Below, piece by piece: positions 1 through 10,280 of a stretch of DNA of 64,000 nt (within the stretch, counting starts at the first letter, position 1; every line of letters starts with the position of its first letter). Origin of the DNA: Stomoxys calcitrans. Taxonomy: Eukaryota; Arthropoda; Insecta; Diptera; Muscidae. The position numbers and the translations under genes are program-made. Under the pieces are notes generated by a model. That model was not told the DNA's origin and searched no databases. It saw nothing but the letters and a program-made list of their open reading frames with translations. Location of the stretch: NCBI RefSeq assembly GCF_963082655.1, contig NC_081553.1:214477961-214541960 (forward strand), read 5' to 3'.

Positions 1-996
1 TAGCTGCCATATAGACCGATCTCTTGATTAAGGGTCTGAAGTTCATTAAAGCTTTATTTATTACCCCATTTCGTTGAAATTTAAAACGGTGAGTAACTTT
101 AAGCCTCCTGACATCTGACCTAAATATGGTCCAGATCGGACTATATTTAGATATAGCTGTCATATAGACCGATCTCCCGATAAAGGGTCTGAAGGCATAA
201 AAGCTTTATTTATTACCCGATTTCGCTGAAATTTAAAATGGTGAGTTACTTTTAGCCTCATGATATCTGACCTTAATATGGTTCAGATCGGACTATATTT
301 AGATATAGCTACCATATAGATCGATCTCCCGATAAAGGGTCTGAAGCCCATAAAAGCTTTATTTATTACCCGATTTCGCTGAAATTTAAAACGGCGATTT
401 ACTTAAAGCCTCCCGACATCTGACCTAAATATGGTTCAGATCGGACTATATCTAGATATAGCTACCATATAGACCGATCTCCCGATAAAGAGTCTGAAGG
501 CCATAACAGCTTTATTTATTACCCGATTTCGTTGAAATTTAAAACAGTGAGTTACCTTAAGTCTCCCGAGATCTGACCGAAATATGGTTCAGATCAGACT
601 ATATTTAGATATAGCTGCCATATAGACCGATCTCCCGATAAAGGGTCTAAAGCCCATAAAAGCTTTATTTATTAGCCGATTTCGCTGTAATTTAAAGCAG
701 TGGGTTACTTTAAGCCTCCCGACATCTGACCCAAATATGGTTTAGATCGGACTATTTTTAGATATAGCTGCCATATAGACCGATCTCCCGATAAAGGGTC
801 TGAAGACCATAAAAACTTTATTTTTTATCCGATTTCGCTGAAATTTAAAACAGTGGGTTATTTGAAGCCTCCCGATATCTGACCTAAATATGGTACAGAT
901 CAGACTACTTTTAGATATAGCTGCCATATAGACCGATCTGCCGATAAAGGGTCTGAAGATCATAGAAACTTTATTTTGTAAGCGATTTCGCTAAAG
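1..996 (-). repeat. Tandem array of about 152-bp Helentron-type monomers (truncated element)
   Basis: Six to seven head-to-tail monomers of about 152 bp, each carrying the core GATATAGCTGCCATATAGAC followed by CCCGATAAAGGGTCTGAAG and the block CCGATTTCGCTGAAATTTAAA. For example the phrase GATCGGACTATATTTAGATA recurs near 133, 286, 437 and 741. The reading direction matches the reverse strand of the complete element at 2829-4606. Neither element end is visible: the left is cut by the window edge and the right fades into unique sequence near 996. Open frames here are shadows of the repeat. Confidence 0.85.
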
Positions 997-1610
997 TGTG
1001 TATGTCTTTAGTGGCATGAGGCAGATTAATATCTGCACCATCTTTTCAACCTAACTCAACCTGACCCACAAAAATTACTATTAGTCTCCTTTATTCTTAG
1101 CCGTACCAATATGGAAAATAATTTCTTAATATAATTCCAATTTTTTTTTATTTTCAGATATGTGTTCATTACAACTGCTTGAATTTTAACAATAAAGACT
1201 GAATAGGAAACTATCCCTCCGAAGAAACAAAATAAGTTTTTAGTGAAAAATATAAAATTTAGATAAATTTTAAAAAATATTAGAAAAATTATATTTACAA
1301 CAAAAAAGAAAAAAAAATACAAAAAATATCAAACCAAGAATGTAAGAGCGGTAGATAGATGTTAATTTCATGTTTTTTTGGTAGTGCCATGGAAGTATTT
1401 TTCTTTTTTATTAAAAAAAAAAATCTTTTATTATAAAGTTTAAATAATCAATTTTGGTTTTTTTCCTACACCTTGTGTTTTTTGGATTCATTTTCCCTAA
1501 CCTTCCATGTTTTGTTTATGAGTGTGTATATATTTTTTTTTCGTTTTTTTCTGTTTTAGTTTTGTTTTGAAACTTTTTGATTTTTCGAGCGTTAATTTGT
1601 GAACATAAAA
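997..1610 (+). other. AT-rich 5' flank or intron before coding exon 1
   Basis: No gene or known repeat is seen. The stretch is AT-rich with long T and A runs (around 1130-1150, 1300-1330, 1400-1440 and 1530-1550). A pyrimidine-rich tract ending CTGTTTTAG at 1551-1559 is a plausible 3' splice site. If used, the exon carrying the start codon begins at 1560; otherwise this is 5' untranslated sequence. No promoter element can be assigned with confidence. Confidence 0.4.
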
Positions 1611-2469
1611 ATGTTGTTAGCTATGCGTCGAGAAACAGAACATTCCCCACACCACCTTCACAACACAGTGCCTCCCAATGCACCACCTGTAGCAGGAGGT
1701 GGAGCCACATCCACAACGGTTGTCAATGTCACACACAGCACACACAATTTAACGTTGTCCACCACCACCACCACCACCACCTCTACCACCAACAACAGCA
1801 ACAACATCTCTGCCACAAATAATGGCATCCACGATTCCTTGAATACTCCCTCCACACCTCTACTGAACTTAGGTCGAAATCCTTTACAATTTGCAGCACC
1901 TCCACCGCCGCCGCCACCCATAACCGTACAAGCGGGACCACAATTTGGATTCTATAGTCCTACGGCGGCAGCAGCTTCGCCATATTTTCATCATTACCCC
2001 AGCGTTTCATCATCATATGCTGGTGGTAGCTCTGGCAATTTGGTGGGACATGTGTCCAATGGCTCATATACGAATTCGGGTACATCAGCTTCAGCTGCAT
2101 CAGCAGCTCCCGAGGAATTAGAAGAATTTGTGGATATTTTTCAAGTTCAACATTTATTGTTGGATCATTCAGTGGCAGCTGGCAATCAACCACCACCGCA
2201 CACGCACATACCCTCCTCTGCAGCATCAGCGTCGTCGTTGTCCTACACTTCCGTAGCCAACTCGCAAATAACTGGGGCATCTACAGCCACAACTTCATCG
2301 GCGCCCATTAGCAGTTCAGCGGGCAGTGGTGCTAGCTCGGAAAATCTTACTTTTACCACCAGCACTGTGACCACAGCAGCGCCAACCACATATACAAATT
2401 TGGCAAAGCCTCAACCCAGACCGCGTCTAAATTTGCAAAAGGCTTCAGAATTTGCCGCGCAAGTTCAAG
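1611..2469 (+). CDS. Coding exon of a low-complexity protein gene (286 codons plus 1 base)
   Basis: First coding exon seen of a gene I do not recognise. The frame is closed upstream by TAA at 1593-1595. The first ATG, at 1611 after CATAAAA, fits the fly initiation context; a second ATG follows at 1623. The exon ends at the donor CAAG|GTAAG (GT at 2470-2471) in phase 1. The protein is mostly low complexity: Thr run at residues 51-57, Asn-rich 61-65, seven prolines at 97-103, then Ala/Ser/Gly-rich stretches. Two blocks look conserved: an acidic-hydrophobic segment at 158-177 (EELEEFVDIFQVQ then HLLLDHS) and a basic segment near the end (PRPRLNLQKASEFAAQVQ). No enzyme domain, signal peptide or membrane span is visible. 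The exon at 9046 continues the frame. Such composition is common in fly neuronal, RNA-binding and signalling proteins, but I infer no function. Confidence 0.75.
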
Positions 2470-2828
2470 GTAAGAAGAATTAAGTATAAAATTTTATGTA
2501 AAAAAATATGAATTAAGAGCTTTGTGCTTAAATTTTCAACCCAGACCCAGCAAAATATGGATGCACACCCCTTCATAACTCTTTAATCCCCAAAGCTTCC
2601 GTGAAATCTGGTATTAAATGAGAATTTTATGGTTTTAAACCCCCAAATCGGGATATTAGTTAATATGGCAGCTTTATATAAATACTAGCATTCTGGTGGT
2701 CCGCTTCGCTACCCCCTTCTAAGTGTAGGACTTCCGTTGTTGGTCGCTCAGTTTATAAGATTATGAAGTTTTTGCACATAAAATTTCAGAAATCTATCCC
2801 CTTCTGTAAAGAACTGAACGAAATAAAA
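2470..2828 (+). other. Start of intron 1
   Basis: Intron sequence just after the GTAAG donor. It is mostly unique AT-rich DNA. Positions 2695-2730 carry the GC-rich phrase GGTCCGCTTCGCTACCCCCT. Similar phrases in reverse sense (GCGAAGCGGGCCGGG) occur near 24110 and, degraded, near 53195, so it is probably the end of another dispersed repeat. Confidence 0.4.
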
Positions 2829-4606
2829 ACAAACAGAAGGGTATTCAGTTCGGCCGGGCCAAACTTTGGATACCCATCACCTCGGGTGTATATGTAAACC
2901 CCCTTTCGCTACAATCTGATGAAAATTGGATAACTTATGCACCCAAGTCACTGTTGAATTTTGTATTTCAAATTTCAGGGAAATCGGATAAAAAATACAG
3001 CTTTATGGGCTCAAGACCCTTTATCGGCAGATCGGTCAATATGACAGCTATATCTGAATATATTCCAATCTGAACCATATTTTGGTCCTATGTTGGGAGG
3101 CGTAAAACTACCCACTTTTTCAAATTTCAGCGAAATCGGATAAAAAATAAAGCTTTTATGGCCTTCAGAATCTTTATCGGGAGATCGGTCTATATGGCAG
3201 CTATATCTAAATATAGTCCGATCTGTACCATATTTGGGTCGGATATTGAGAGGCTTAAAATAACTCACTGTTGGAAACTTCAGCGAAATCGGATAAAAAA
3301 TAAAGCTTCAGACCCTTTACTTTTGCAAATTTCAACGAAATCGGGTAATAAATAAAGCTTTTATGGACTTCAAACCCTTTATCGGGATATCGGTCCATAT
3401 GGCAGCTATATCTAAATATGAACCGATCTAATCCATATTTAAATCAGATATCGGGAGGCTTAAAATAATCTACTGTTTTAACTTTTAGCGAAATCGGGTA
3501 ATAAATAAAGCTTTTATGGGCTTTAGACCCTTTATCGGGAGGTCGGTATATATGGCAGCTATATCTAAATATGAACCGATCTAATCCATATTTAAATCAG
3601 ATATCGGGAGGATAAAAATAATCCACTGTTTTAAATTTCAGCAAAATCGGGTGATAAATAGAGATTTTATGGGCTTCAGACCCTTAATCGGGAGATCGGT
3701 ATATATGGCAGCTATATCTAAACATAGATCAATCTAATCCATATTTGGGTCAGATGTCGGGAGGCCTAAAATAATCTACTGTTTTAACTTTTAGCGAAAT
3801 CGGGTAATAAATAAAGCTTTTATGGGCTTCAAACCCTTTATCGGGATATCGGTCCATATGGCAGCTATATCTAAATATGAACCGATCTAATCCATATTTA
3901 AATCAGATATCGGGAGGATAAAAATAATCCACTGTTTTAAATTTCAGCAAAATCGGGTGATAAATAGAGATTTTATGGGCTTCAGGCCCTTTATCGGGAG
4001 ATTTGTCTATATGGCAGCTATATCTAAATATGATCCGATATAATCCATATTTAAAACGGTTATCGGGAGGCTTAAAATAACCCACTGTTTTAAATTTCTG
4101 CGAAATCGGGTAATAAATAAAGCTTTTATGGGTTTCAGACCCTTTATCGGGAGATCGGTCTATATGGCAGCGATATCTAAATATGGACCGATCTTGTCGA
4201 TGTTTAGGCCGGTTGTTGGGAAGCCTTGAACTGCTCACTGTTTCAAATTTCAGCACAATGGGATAAAAAATAAAGTGTTTATGGGCATTAGACCCTTTAT
4301 CGGAAAATCGGTCTATACAGCAGCTCAATCCAAATATGATCCGATTTGGCCCATTTAAGAACTTAACAAACGTGCATCAAAAAGACGTATCTGTGTCAAA
4401 TTTCAGTTCAATATCTCAATTTTTGAAGGCTCCAGAGTGATTACAACAGACGGACGGACAGACACAGGGACATCGTTAAATCGTCTTAGAATTTTACGAC
4501 GATCCGAAGTATATATACTTTCTAGGGTCGGAAATTGATATTTCGATGTGTTGCAAACGGAATGACTAAATGAATATACCCCCTATCCTACGGTGGTGGG
4601 TATAAT
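2829..4606 (+). mobile_element. Helentron/DINE-1-like non-autonomous element, near full length (CCCACCACC subfamily)
   Basis: The left end has a degraded ACAAGTAA motif, then a palindrome close to TTCGGCCGGGCCGAA (TTCGGCCGGGCCAAA here, one mismatch) and TACCCATCACCTCGGG. A central array of about nine 150-bp monomers follows, with the core TATATGGCAGCTATATC and AGACCCTTTATCGGGAGATC. The right end has GACGGACGGACAGAC (GTCY in reverse), GGGTCGGAAATTGATATTTCG, and the inverted partner CGGTGGTGGGTATAAT. Palindrome, subterminal inverted repeats, central tandem repeats and a GTCY microsatellite are the known architecture of DINE-1/mini-me elements. It has no coding capacity and lies in intron 1. Confidence 0.85.
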
Positions 4607-4779
4607 ATCTGATAGTTGCCCAATATATTATGTCTAGGTACCAATTACACGACAATTTTTACGTTTTCTTGCACATTTCATATTTTTGTCAAGACTGCTA
4701 TAATGTTTGTCAAATAACTTAATTTCGGAAGTCCTCGTTCGCTGCAGGTGAAGATATCCTATTTAGTGCTATTTTGCTC

Positions 4780-6190
4780 TTTTTGTTGCCAAAAGTACGA
4801 ATTTTGAAAATATATCATTTAGTCACAGATTATTAATTTCCTTCTTGTACCTACATGCCAAATTTCAGGCCTCTAGCTCCATCTTTAAACAAAGTACCAA
4901 ATGTATTTTCCTAGTTGTAACTGTATGCCGAATTTCAGACCTCTAGCTTCATCTATAAAGAAAGTACCAAATGGTACCAAAATGTGTGAATGGTGAATTG
5001 ATCATTTGGCTACCCCCATCATTCGTTTCTTAGTTGTACCTACATTCCAACTTGCAGACCTCTAGCTTCATCGGAACAGAAAGTACCAAATGGTACCAAA
5101 ATATACGAATTATTAATAGAACATTCAGTCACCCATCATATATTTCTTAGTTGTACCTACATCCCAAATTTCAGACCTCTAGCTTCATCGGAACAGAAAG
5201 TACCAAATGGTACCAAAATGTACGAATTAATAATAGAACATTTAGTCACCCATCATTTGTTTCCTAGTTATACTTTCATGCCAAATTTCGGAACTCTAGC
5301 TCCATTTATAAAGAATGTACCAAATAGTACTAATTTCGGTACAAAAATGTTCGAATTGTGATAAAATCATTTGTTCGCTCATAATATATATATATCTAAG
5401 TTTTACCAACATGCAAAATTTCAGACCTCCAGCTCCATTTGTTCGGAAATTATCAAAAGGGACCAATTTTGGTACCAAAACATACGAATTGTAAAAAGAT
5501 CATAGTCACCCATCATATTTTCCTAGTTGTACCTGCATGCCAAATTTCAGACCTCTAGCTCCATCTGTAAAGAACCTACCAAATGGTACCAATTATGGTA
5601 CTAAACGTACGTTTTCTCCCGTTACCAGTACTATTTATCCGTTTTTTCTTTTCATCCTCATCTTTTTGCACCAGATGTCTTTTAAATCCAATTCTAAAAT
5701 TCTATCTCTATCTATTCGCCTTGTGCAAAGATCACACATTTCGTACCTTTTTGGTACTTTTTTTAGTACCTAAATGTACAAATATCCAAAAACTCTAAAA
5801 GTAACCCAACTAAGGTTGCCATAGTTTACTTAACTTCCAGAATTCAGAGCTCTAGATCAATTTACAAGAAAAGTACCAAATAGTACCAATTGCGGTACTA
5901 AACGTACTATTTCTCCCACCTCCGCCACGATTTTGCAATTTTTTTCCAACAAATCTTATTTTTTCCAGACGCTCTTTAATTTGAGCCCAAGAACATAATT
6001 CAAGCCCTTTCCGTTCGCGCTGGCCAAAATAGTACCAGAAAGTACAAAATGGTACGTACTTTCTGGTACTTTGTAGTACTTTGTAGTACCCAAATGTACG
6101 AATATCACCAAATCCAGTCTTATCCATTTTATATAACCCAAGACCAACATTCGTGCATAATTTCATGAATCTAGCTTTAGCCGTTTGGGC
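4780..6190 (+). repeat. Degenerate tandem repeat of about 117-130 bp rich in GTACC
   Basis: Units begin with TTCCTAGTTGTACCTACATG, continue CCAAATTTCAGACCTCTAGC and TCCATCTGTAAAGAAAGTAC, and end in CAAATGGTACCAAAATG. Units start near 4840, 4908, 5028, 5147, 5262, 5394 and 5521, with weaker copies to about 6190. The family differs from the Helentron-type monomers, although both contain CAAATTTCAG. The short frames are unrelated to any protein family I know. No element ends were found. Confidence 0.7.
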
Positions 6191-6231
6191 TGAACGACTG
6201 AAGGCCGAATTGCCTGGAAGGAATTCAGGTT

Positions 6232-6650
6232 AAGGATAGGATAAGGAAAGGATAAGGATAGGATAAGGATAGGATAAGGATAGGATAAGGAAAGGATAAG
6301 GATAGGATAAGGATAGGATAAGGATAGGATAAGGATAGGATAAGGATAGGATAAGGATAGGATAAGGATAGGATAAGGATAGGATAAGGATAGGATAAGG
6401 ATAGGATAAGGATAGGATAAGGATAGGATAAGGATAGGATAAGGATAGGATAAGGATAGGATAAGGATAGGATAAGGATAGGATAAGGATAGGATAAGGA
6501 TAGGATAAGGATAGGATAAGGATAGGATAAGGATAGGATAAGGATAGGATAAGGATAGGATAAGGATAGGATAAGGATAGGATAAGGATAGGATAAGGAT
6601 AGGATTAGGACTGGATAAGGATAGGATAAGGATAGGATAGTATAAGGATC
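6232..6650 (+). repeat. 11-bp minisatellite (GGATAAGGATA)n
   Basis: About 37 near-perfect copies of an 11-mer alternating a 5-mer GGATA and a 6-mer GGATAA. Variants (GGAAAGGATAAGG, AGGATTAGGACTGG) appear only near the two ends, so the centre was probably homogenised by slippage or unequal exchange. The minus strand has a long open frame of repeated Ser-Tyr-Pro-Ile-Leu, which is a by-product of the repeat and not a gene. Confidence 0.95.
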
Positions 6651-7363
6651 GAATATGAATTGGAATAGGTTTGGTCAGCGTCAGGTTTAAAACATGGTCC
6701 GTACAATTATCCTCCCAAGCCACTATGCACATACACCTAAGGCAGTGTTGTCTTCTTATGCGTTCTTAATACAAAAATTTAACCTCGAGAAAATTTTAGC
6801 CCTAATGGCGAAATCCAACGTGCCAACGTTTTATTATCTTCCCATTATGATCTACCCACGGTATCGTTTGCCGCACACCGCTCACGCCCTTAACTCGGAC
6901 TGCATCGCCCCGTCGCACAGTGGGATAGAATCGAAAAAAAAGTAAAAATAAGGCAAAAATTCCGATTTCGTAACCATCTTTGCCCGAGAGGAGACAGGCG
7001 CCCAAAGTTGGTCACTTTTGGGGCCTGCCAAGAGGCATCCAGACTATCTAGGGCCTTTACATTTCGCACATGATCTCGATAGCGGTAAACTTTCTAAATA
7101 TCTCTACCCGTTCTCACACGGCAAATAATTTAAAATTGTTTTACTTTTCTCCCACAGTGCAACTTGACATCGAAAGATTGCTCTTATTTCAGTACAACCT
7201 CAGGCTTGGCGGTCTTTATCAATCTCCCCTTTAAATAGGTATGCAGCTGATATCTTCGCAACTTGCTGAATGTTCTACTCTTTATCATGATTTTGAGTCC
7301 TACTGCAATGCTATTGACCTGCTCCAGGACCTCCTTCCATATATTGCCAATCTTCCTAGGAAT
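6651..7363 (-). pseudogene. Unassigned intronic DNA, possibly a decayed LINE RNase H segment
   Basis: No intact gene. One phrase, CCCTTAACTCGGACTGCATC at about 6890-6909, matches the LINE RNase H region near 33970 (CCCTTAACTCGGTCTGCGTC) in the same orientation. Part of this stretch may therefore be a badly decayed minus-strand LINE. The rest shows no motif I can support, and the open frames are short and interrupted. Confidence 0.3.
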
Positions 7364-9018
7364 TTTTATACCCTCCACCATAGGATGGGGGTATACTAAT
7401 TTCGAAGAAGTAAAGCTAGCCGCTTGAAATTTTGCACAAATACTTCCTATTAGTGTAGATCGGTTGGGATTGTAAATGGGCCAAATCGGTCCATGTTTTG
7501 ATATAGCTGCCATATAAACCGATCTCGGGTCTTGACTTCTTGAGCCTCTAGAGGGCGCATTTCTCATCCGATTTGACTGAAATTTTGCACGTAGTGTTTT
7601 GGTTTCACTTTCTACAACTGTGCGAAGTATGATTCAAATCGGTTCATAATCTGGTAGAGCTGTCATATAAACCGATCTTGGGTCTTGACTTCTTGAGCCT
7701 CTAGAGGGCGCACTTCTCATCCGATTGGAATGAAATTTTGCATGGGGTGTTTTGTTATGATTTCCAATAACTGTGCCAAGTATGGTTCAAATCGGTCCAT
7801 AACCTGATATAGCTGCCATATAAACCGATCTTGGATCTTGACTTCTTGAGCCCATAGAGCACGCACTTCTCATCCGATTTGGTTGAAATTTTGCATGAGG
7901 TGATTTGGTGTCACTTCCAGCAACTGTGCTAAGTATGATTAAAATCGGTTCATAATCTGGTAGAGCTATCATATAAACCGATCTTGGGTCTTGACTTCTT
8001 GAGCCTCTAGAGGGCGCATTTCTCATCCGATTTGACTGAAATTTTGCATGAGGTGTTTTGTTATGACATCCAACAACTGTGCCAAGTATGGCTCAAATCG
8101 GTTTATAACCTGATATAGCTGCCATATAAACCGATCTTGGGTCTTGACTTCTTGAGCCTCTAGAGGGCGGAATTCTCATCCGATTGAAATGAAATTTTGC
8201 ATGAGGTATTTTGTTATGATTTCCAATGACTGTGGTTAGTATGGCGCAAATTGGTAAATAGCCTGATATGGCTGCCATATAAACCGATCTTGGGTCTTGA
8301 CTTCTTGAGCCTCTAGATGGCGCATTTCTCATCCGATTTGGCTGTAATTTTGCATGAGATGTTTTGGTGTCACTTTCTACAATTGTGCTAAGTGTGATTT
8401 AAATCGGTTCATAATCTTGTATAGCTGCCATAAAAACCGATCTTGGGTCTTGACTTCTTGAGCCCCTAGAGGGCGCAATTCTCATCCGATTTGGTTGAAA
8501 TTTCGCATGAGGTGATTTGGTGTCACTTCCAGCAACTGTGCTAAGTATGATTCAAATCGGTTCATAATCTGGTAGAGCTATCATATAAACCCATCTTGGG
8601 TCTTGACTTCTTGAGCCTCTAGAGGGCGCACTTCTCATCCCATTGGAATGAAATTTTGCATGGGGTGTTTTTTTATGATTTCCAATAACTTTGCTGAGTA
8701 TGGCACAAATCGGTACATAACCTGATATGGCTGCCATATAAACCGATCTTGGGTCTTGACTTCGTGAGCCTCTAGAGGACGCAATTCTCATCCGATTTGG
8801 AAGAAATTGTGTGCAACGGCTTCTCTCATGACCTTCAACATATGTGTCTTATATGGTCTGAATCGATCTATAGCTTGATACAACTCCCATATAAACCGAT
8901 CTGCCGATTTTGCTTCTTAAGCCCCCACAATTCTTACCCGAATGAACTGAAATATTACACAATGACTTCTTCAATGTTCACCATTCAATTCATTTATGGC
9001 CCGAATATGATTACAACT
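7364..9018 (-). mobile_element. Helentron/DINE-1-like element, 3' end present, GTCY block and 5' end missing
   Basis: Minus orientation. The left border has TTTTATACCCTCCACCATAGG followed by ATGGGGGTATACTAATTTCG, the standard terminus of the CCCTCCACC subfamily. The sequence then jumps straight to AAGAAGTAAAGCTAGCCGC, so the block that normally holds the GTCY microsatellite is deleted. About ten monomers of 153 bp follow, with TATAGCTGCCATATAAACCG, CTTGGGTCTTGACTTCTTGA and GCCTCTAGAGGGCGCA. The array decays near 9018 without the GGCCGGGCC palindrome, about 27 bp before the splice acceptor of the 9046 exon. Confidence 0.85.
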
Positions 9019-9045
9019 TGTTTTAATTTATTTTCTGTTTTTCAG

Positions 9046-9168
9046 CTGATTCACCCTCTTCACGTCGGATGCTTTTAGATTATCCCAATCCATATTTGTA
9101 TGGAAATCATTATCATACATCACCCAGCGAGGATTTAGTTGCCCTGTGGTTTGGCAGCAATGGATCAG
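9046..9168 (+). CDS. Internal coding exon, 41 codons, phase 1 to phase 1, same gene as 1611-2469
   Basis: A pyrimidine tract ending TCTGTTTTTCAG (AG at 9044-9045) is a strong acceptor, and TCAG|GTGAGT (GT at 9169-9170) is a near-consensus donor. Completing the single base left by the first exon gives Ala and then a fully open 41-residue reading with non-repetitive, conserved-looking sequence: SPSSRRMLLDYPNPYLYGN, then HYHTSPSEDLVALWFGSNGS. It ends in phase 1 again, so inclusion or skipping would keep the frame. The residues are Tyr/Pro-rich and unlike the surrounding repeats. I do not recognise the family. The gene must continue, but no following exon was found before the window ends. Confidence 0.75.
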
Positions 9169-10280
9169 GTGAGTCCAAACACAGATTGCTGGTAAATGTT
9201 TTTATGCAAGACCAGGGGGAAATATTTTGAGGTCACTTAAAAACTTCATATACAAAAAAAAGGGAATAATTTTTAAAAATTTTAAATGTTTCTCTTAACA
9301 TTTTTTACAATTTTTAAATCATACTATTTGGTTTATTACCAGCAAAATATGATTTTTTTTTTTGCTGTTCTTATAATTAATGGCAACATTTATCATTTTT
9401 CCATAACTACTCAATATTTTACAGTCACATAAAAAGTTCAACATTTTTTTTTTTTTTTTTTTGAAAATTGCACTGAAAGTTGATTATAATTAAAACCCAG
9501 GCAGCTAGTCATTTATTTTCATTTTAATATCGCCTAATACGCCTATGCCCCGCTAGGCTACGGCATATCTCAAAAATGAAAATGAAATGGAAATTGCAAC
9601 CAGAGACAAAATATTGTTGAGAGAAAAAATGAAAAAAAAAATAGAAAAATAAAATATTAACTACAAAAAAATATGTCTCCTTAAATTATTTAAAAGCAAA
9701 CGGATTTTGAACGATTTATGGGTTTTGATATAAAGTCCAACAAAATTAAATTCAATATTTTCTGATATGAATATGGCCTTAGTGCCTCAGTGAGTGAATG
9801 AATGAGTGACTGACTAGCCGGGCGATGACTGTGAGTGGTCGTCGTCGTCGTTCTCTGCATTAAGGCGCATGCGCATAGTTATTGGGCCTGCCTGCCTGCC
9901 TGCCAGCAAGCAAACCGTGCGTATGATGCAAGTCTCTCTATTAAGTAATAAAAACACTTTTAATTTATAAAAAAAAAAAAAACAAAAAATGATTTTAACG
10001 CCTTTTTACCTGGCGCACTCCGCTAAAATAATGGTGACAACAATTTTGTTTTGTGAACACCTTAAAAGAAAACTTTTGCAAAAATAAAAAGCAATCCATG
10101 TAAACTGCATGCTGTGGTAAATTATTAAGGAAGTCCGTCCAAATATGTTGTCTTAGCCCCAAATTGACTAAGAAAATATGTCCAAGCAAGTCTTTGGTCG
10201 ACATATTTGTTGGTCACCAAGTGCCGGTTTGTTTTAATTGTGTCGCTAAATATTAACATTTGACTTGACACATATTTTAA
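9169..10280 (+). other. Intron sequence without recognised repeats
   Basis: Mostly unique AT-rich intron with T or A runs at about 9352-9365, 9446-9465 and 9966-9982. A short CCTGCCTG repeat lies at 9889-9905 and a GTCGTCGTCGTC run near 9838-9851. No exon with splice signals was found. Confidence 0.4.

Noticed and set aside
1..996. Regularly spaced repeats that could suggest a CRISPR array
   Set aside because: The period is about 152 bp and the whole unit is repeated, not short repeats with unique spacers. The setting is an animal genome and no cas-like genes are present.
6163..6732. Minus-strand frame of 189 codons with repeated Ser-Tyr-Pro-Ile-Leu
   Set aside because: It is the translation of the 11-bp minisatellite, which has no stop in that frame; there is no independent coding signal.
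7140..7200. Possible further exon of the gene beginning at 1611, before 9046
   Set aside because: Pyrimidine-AG sites are present, but the following sequence does not stay open in the required phase with a good donor, and the region resembles decayed repeat.
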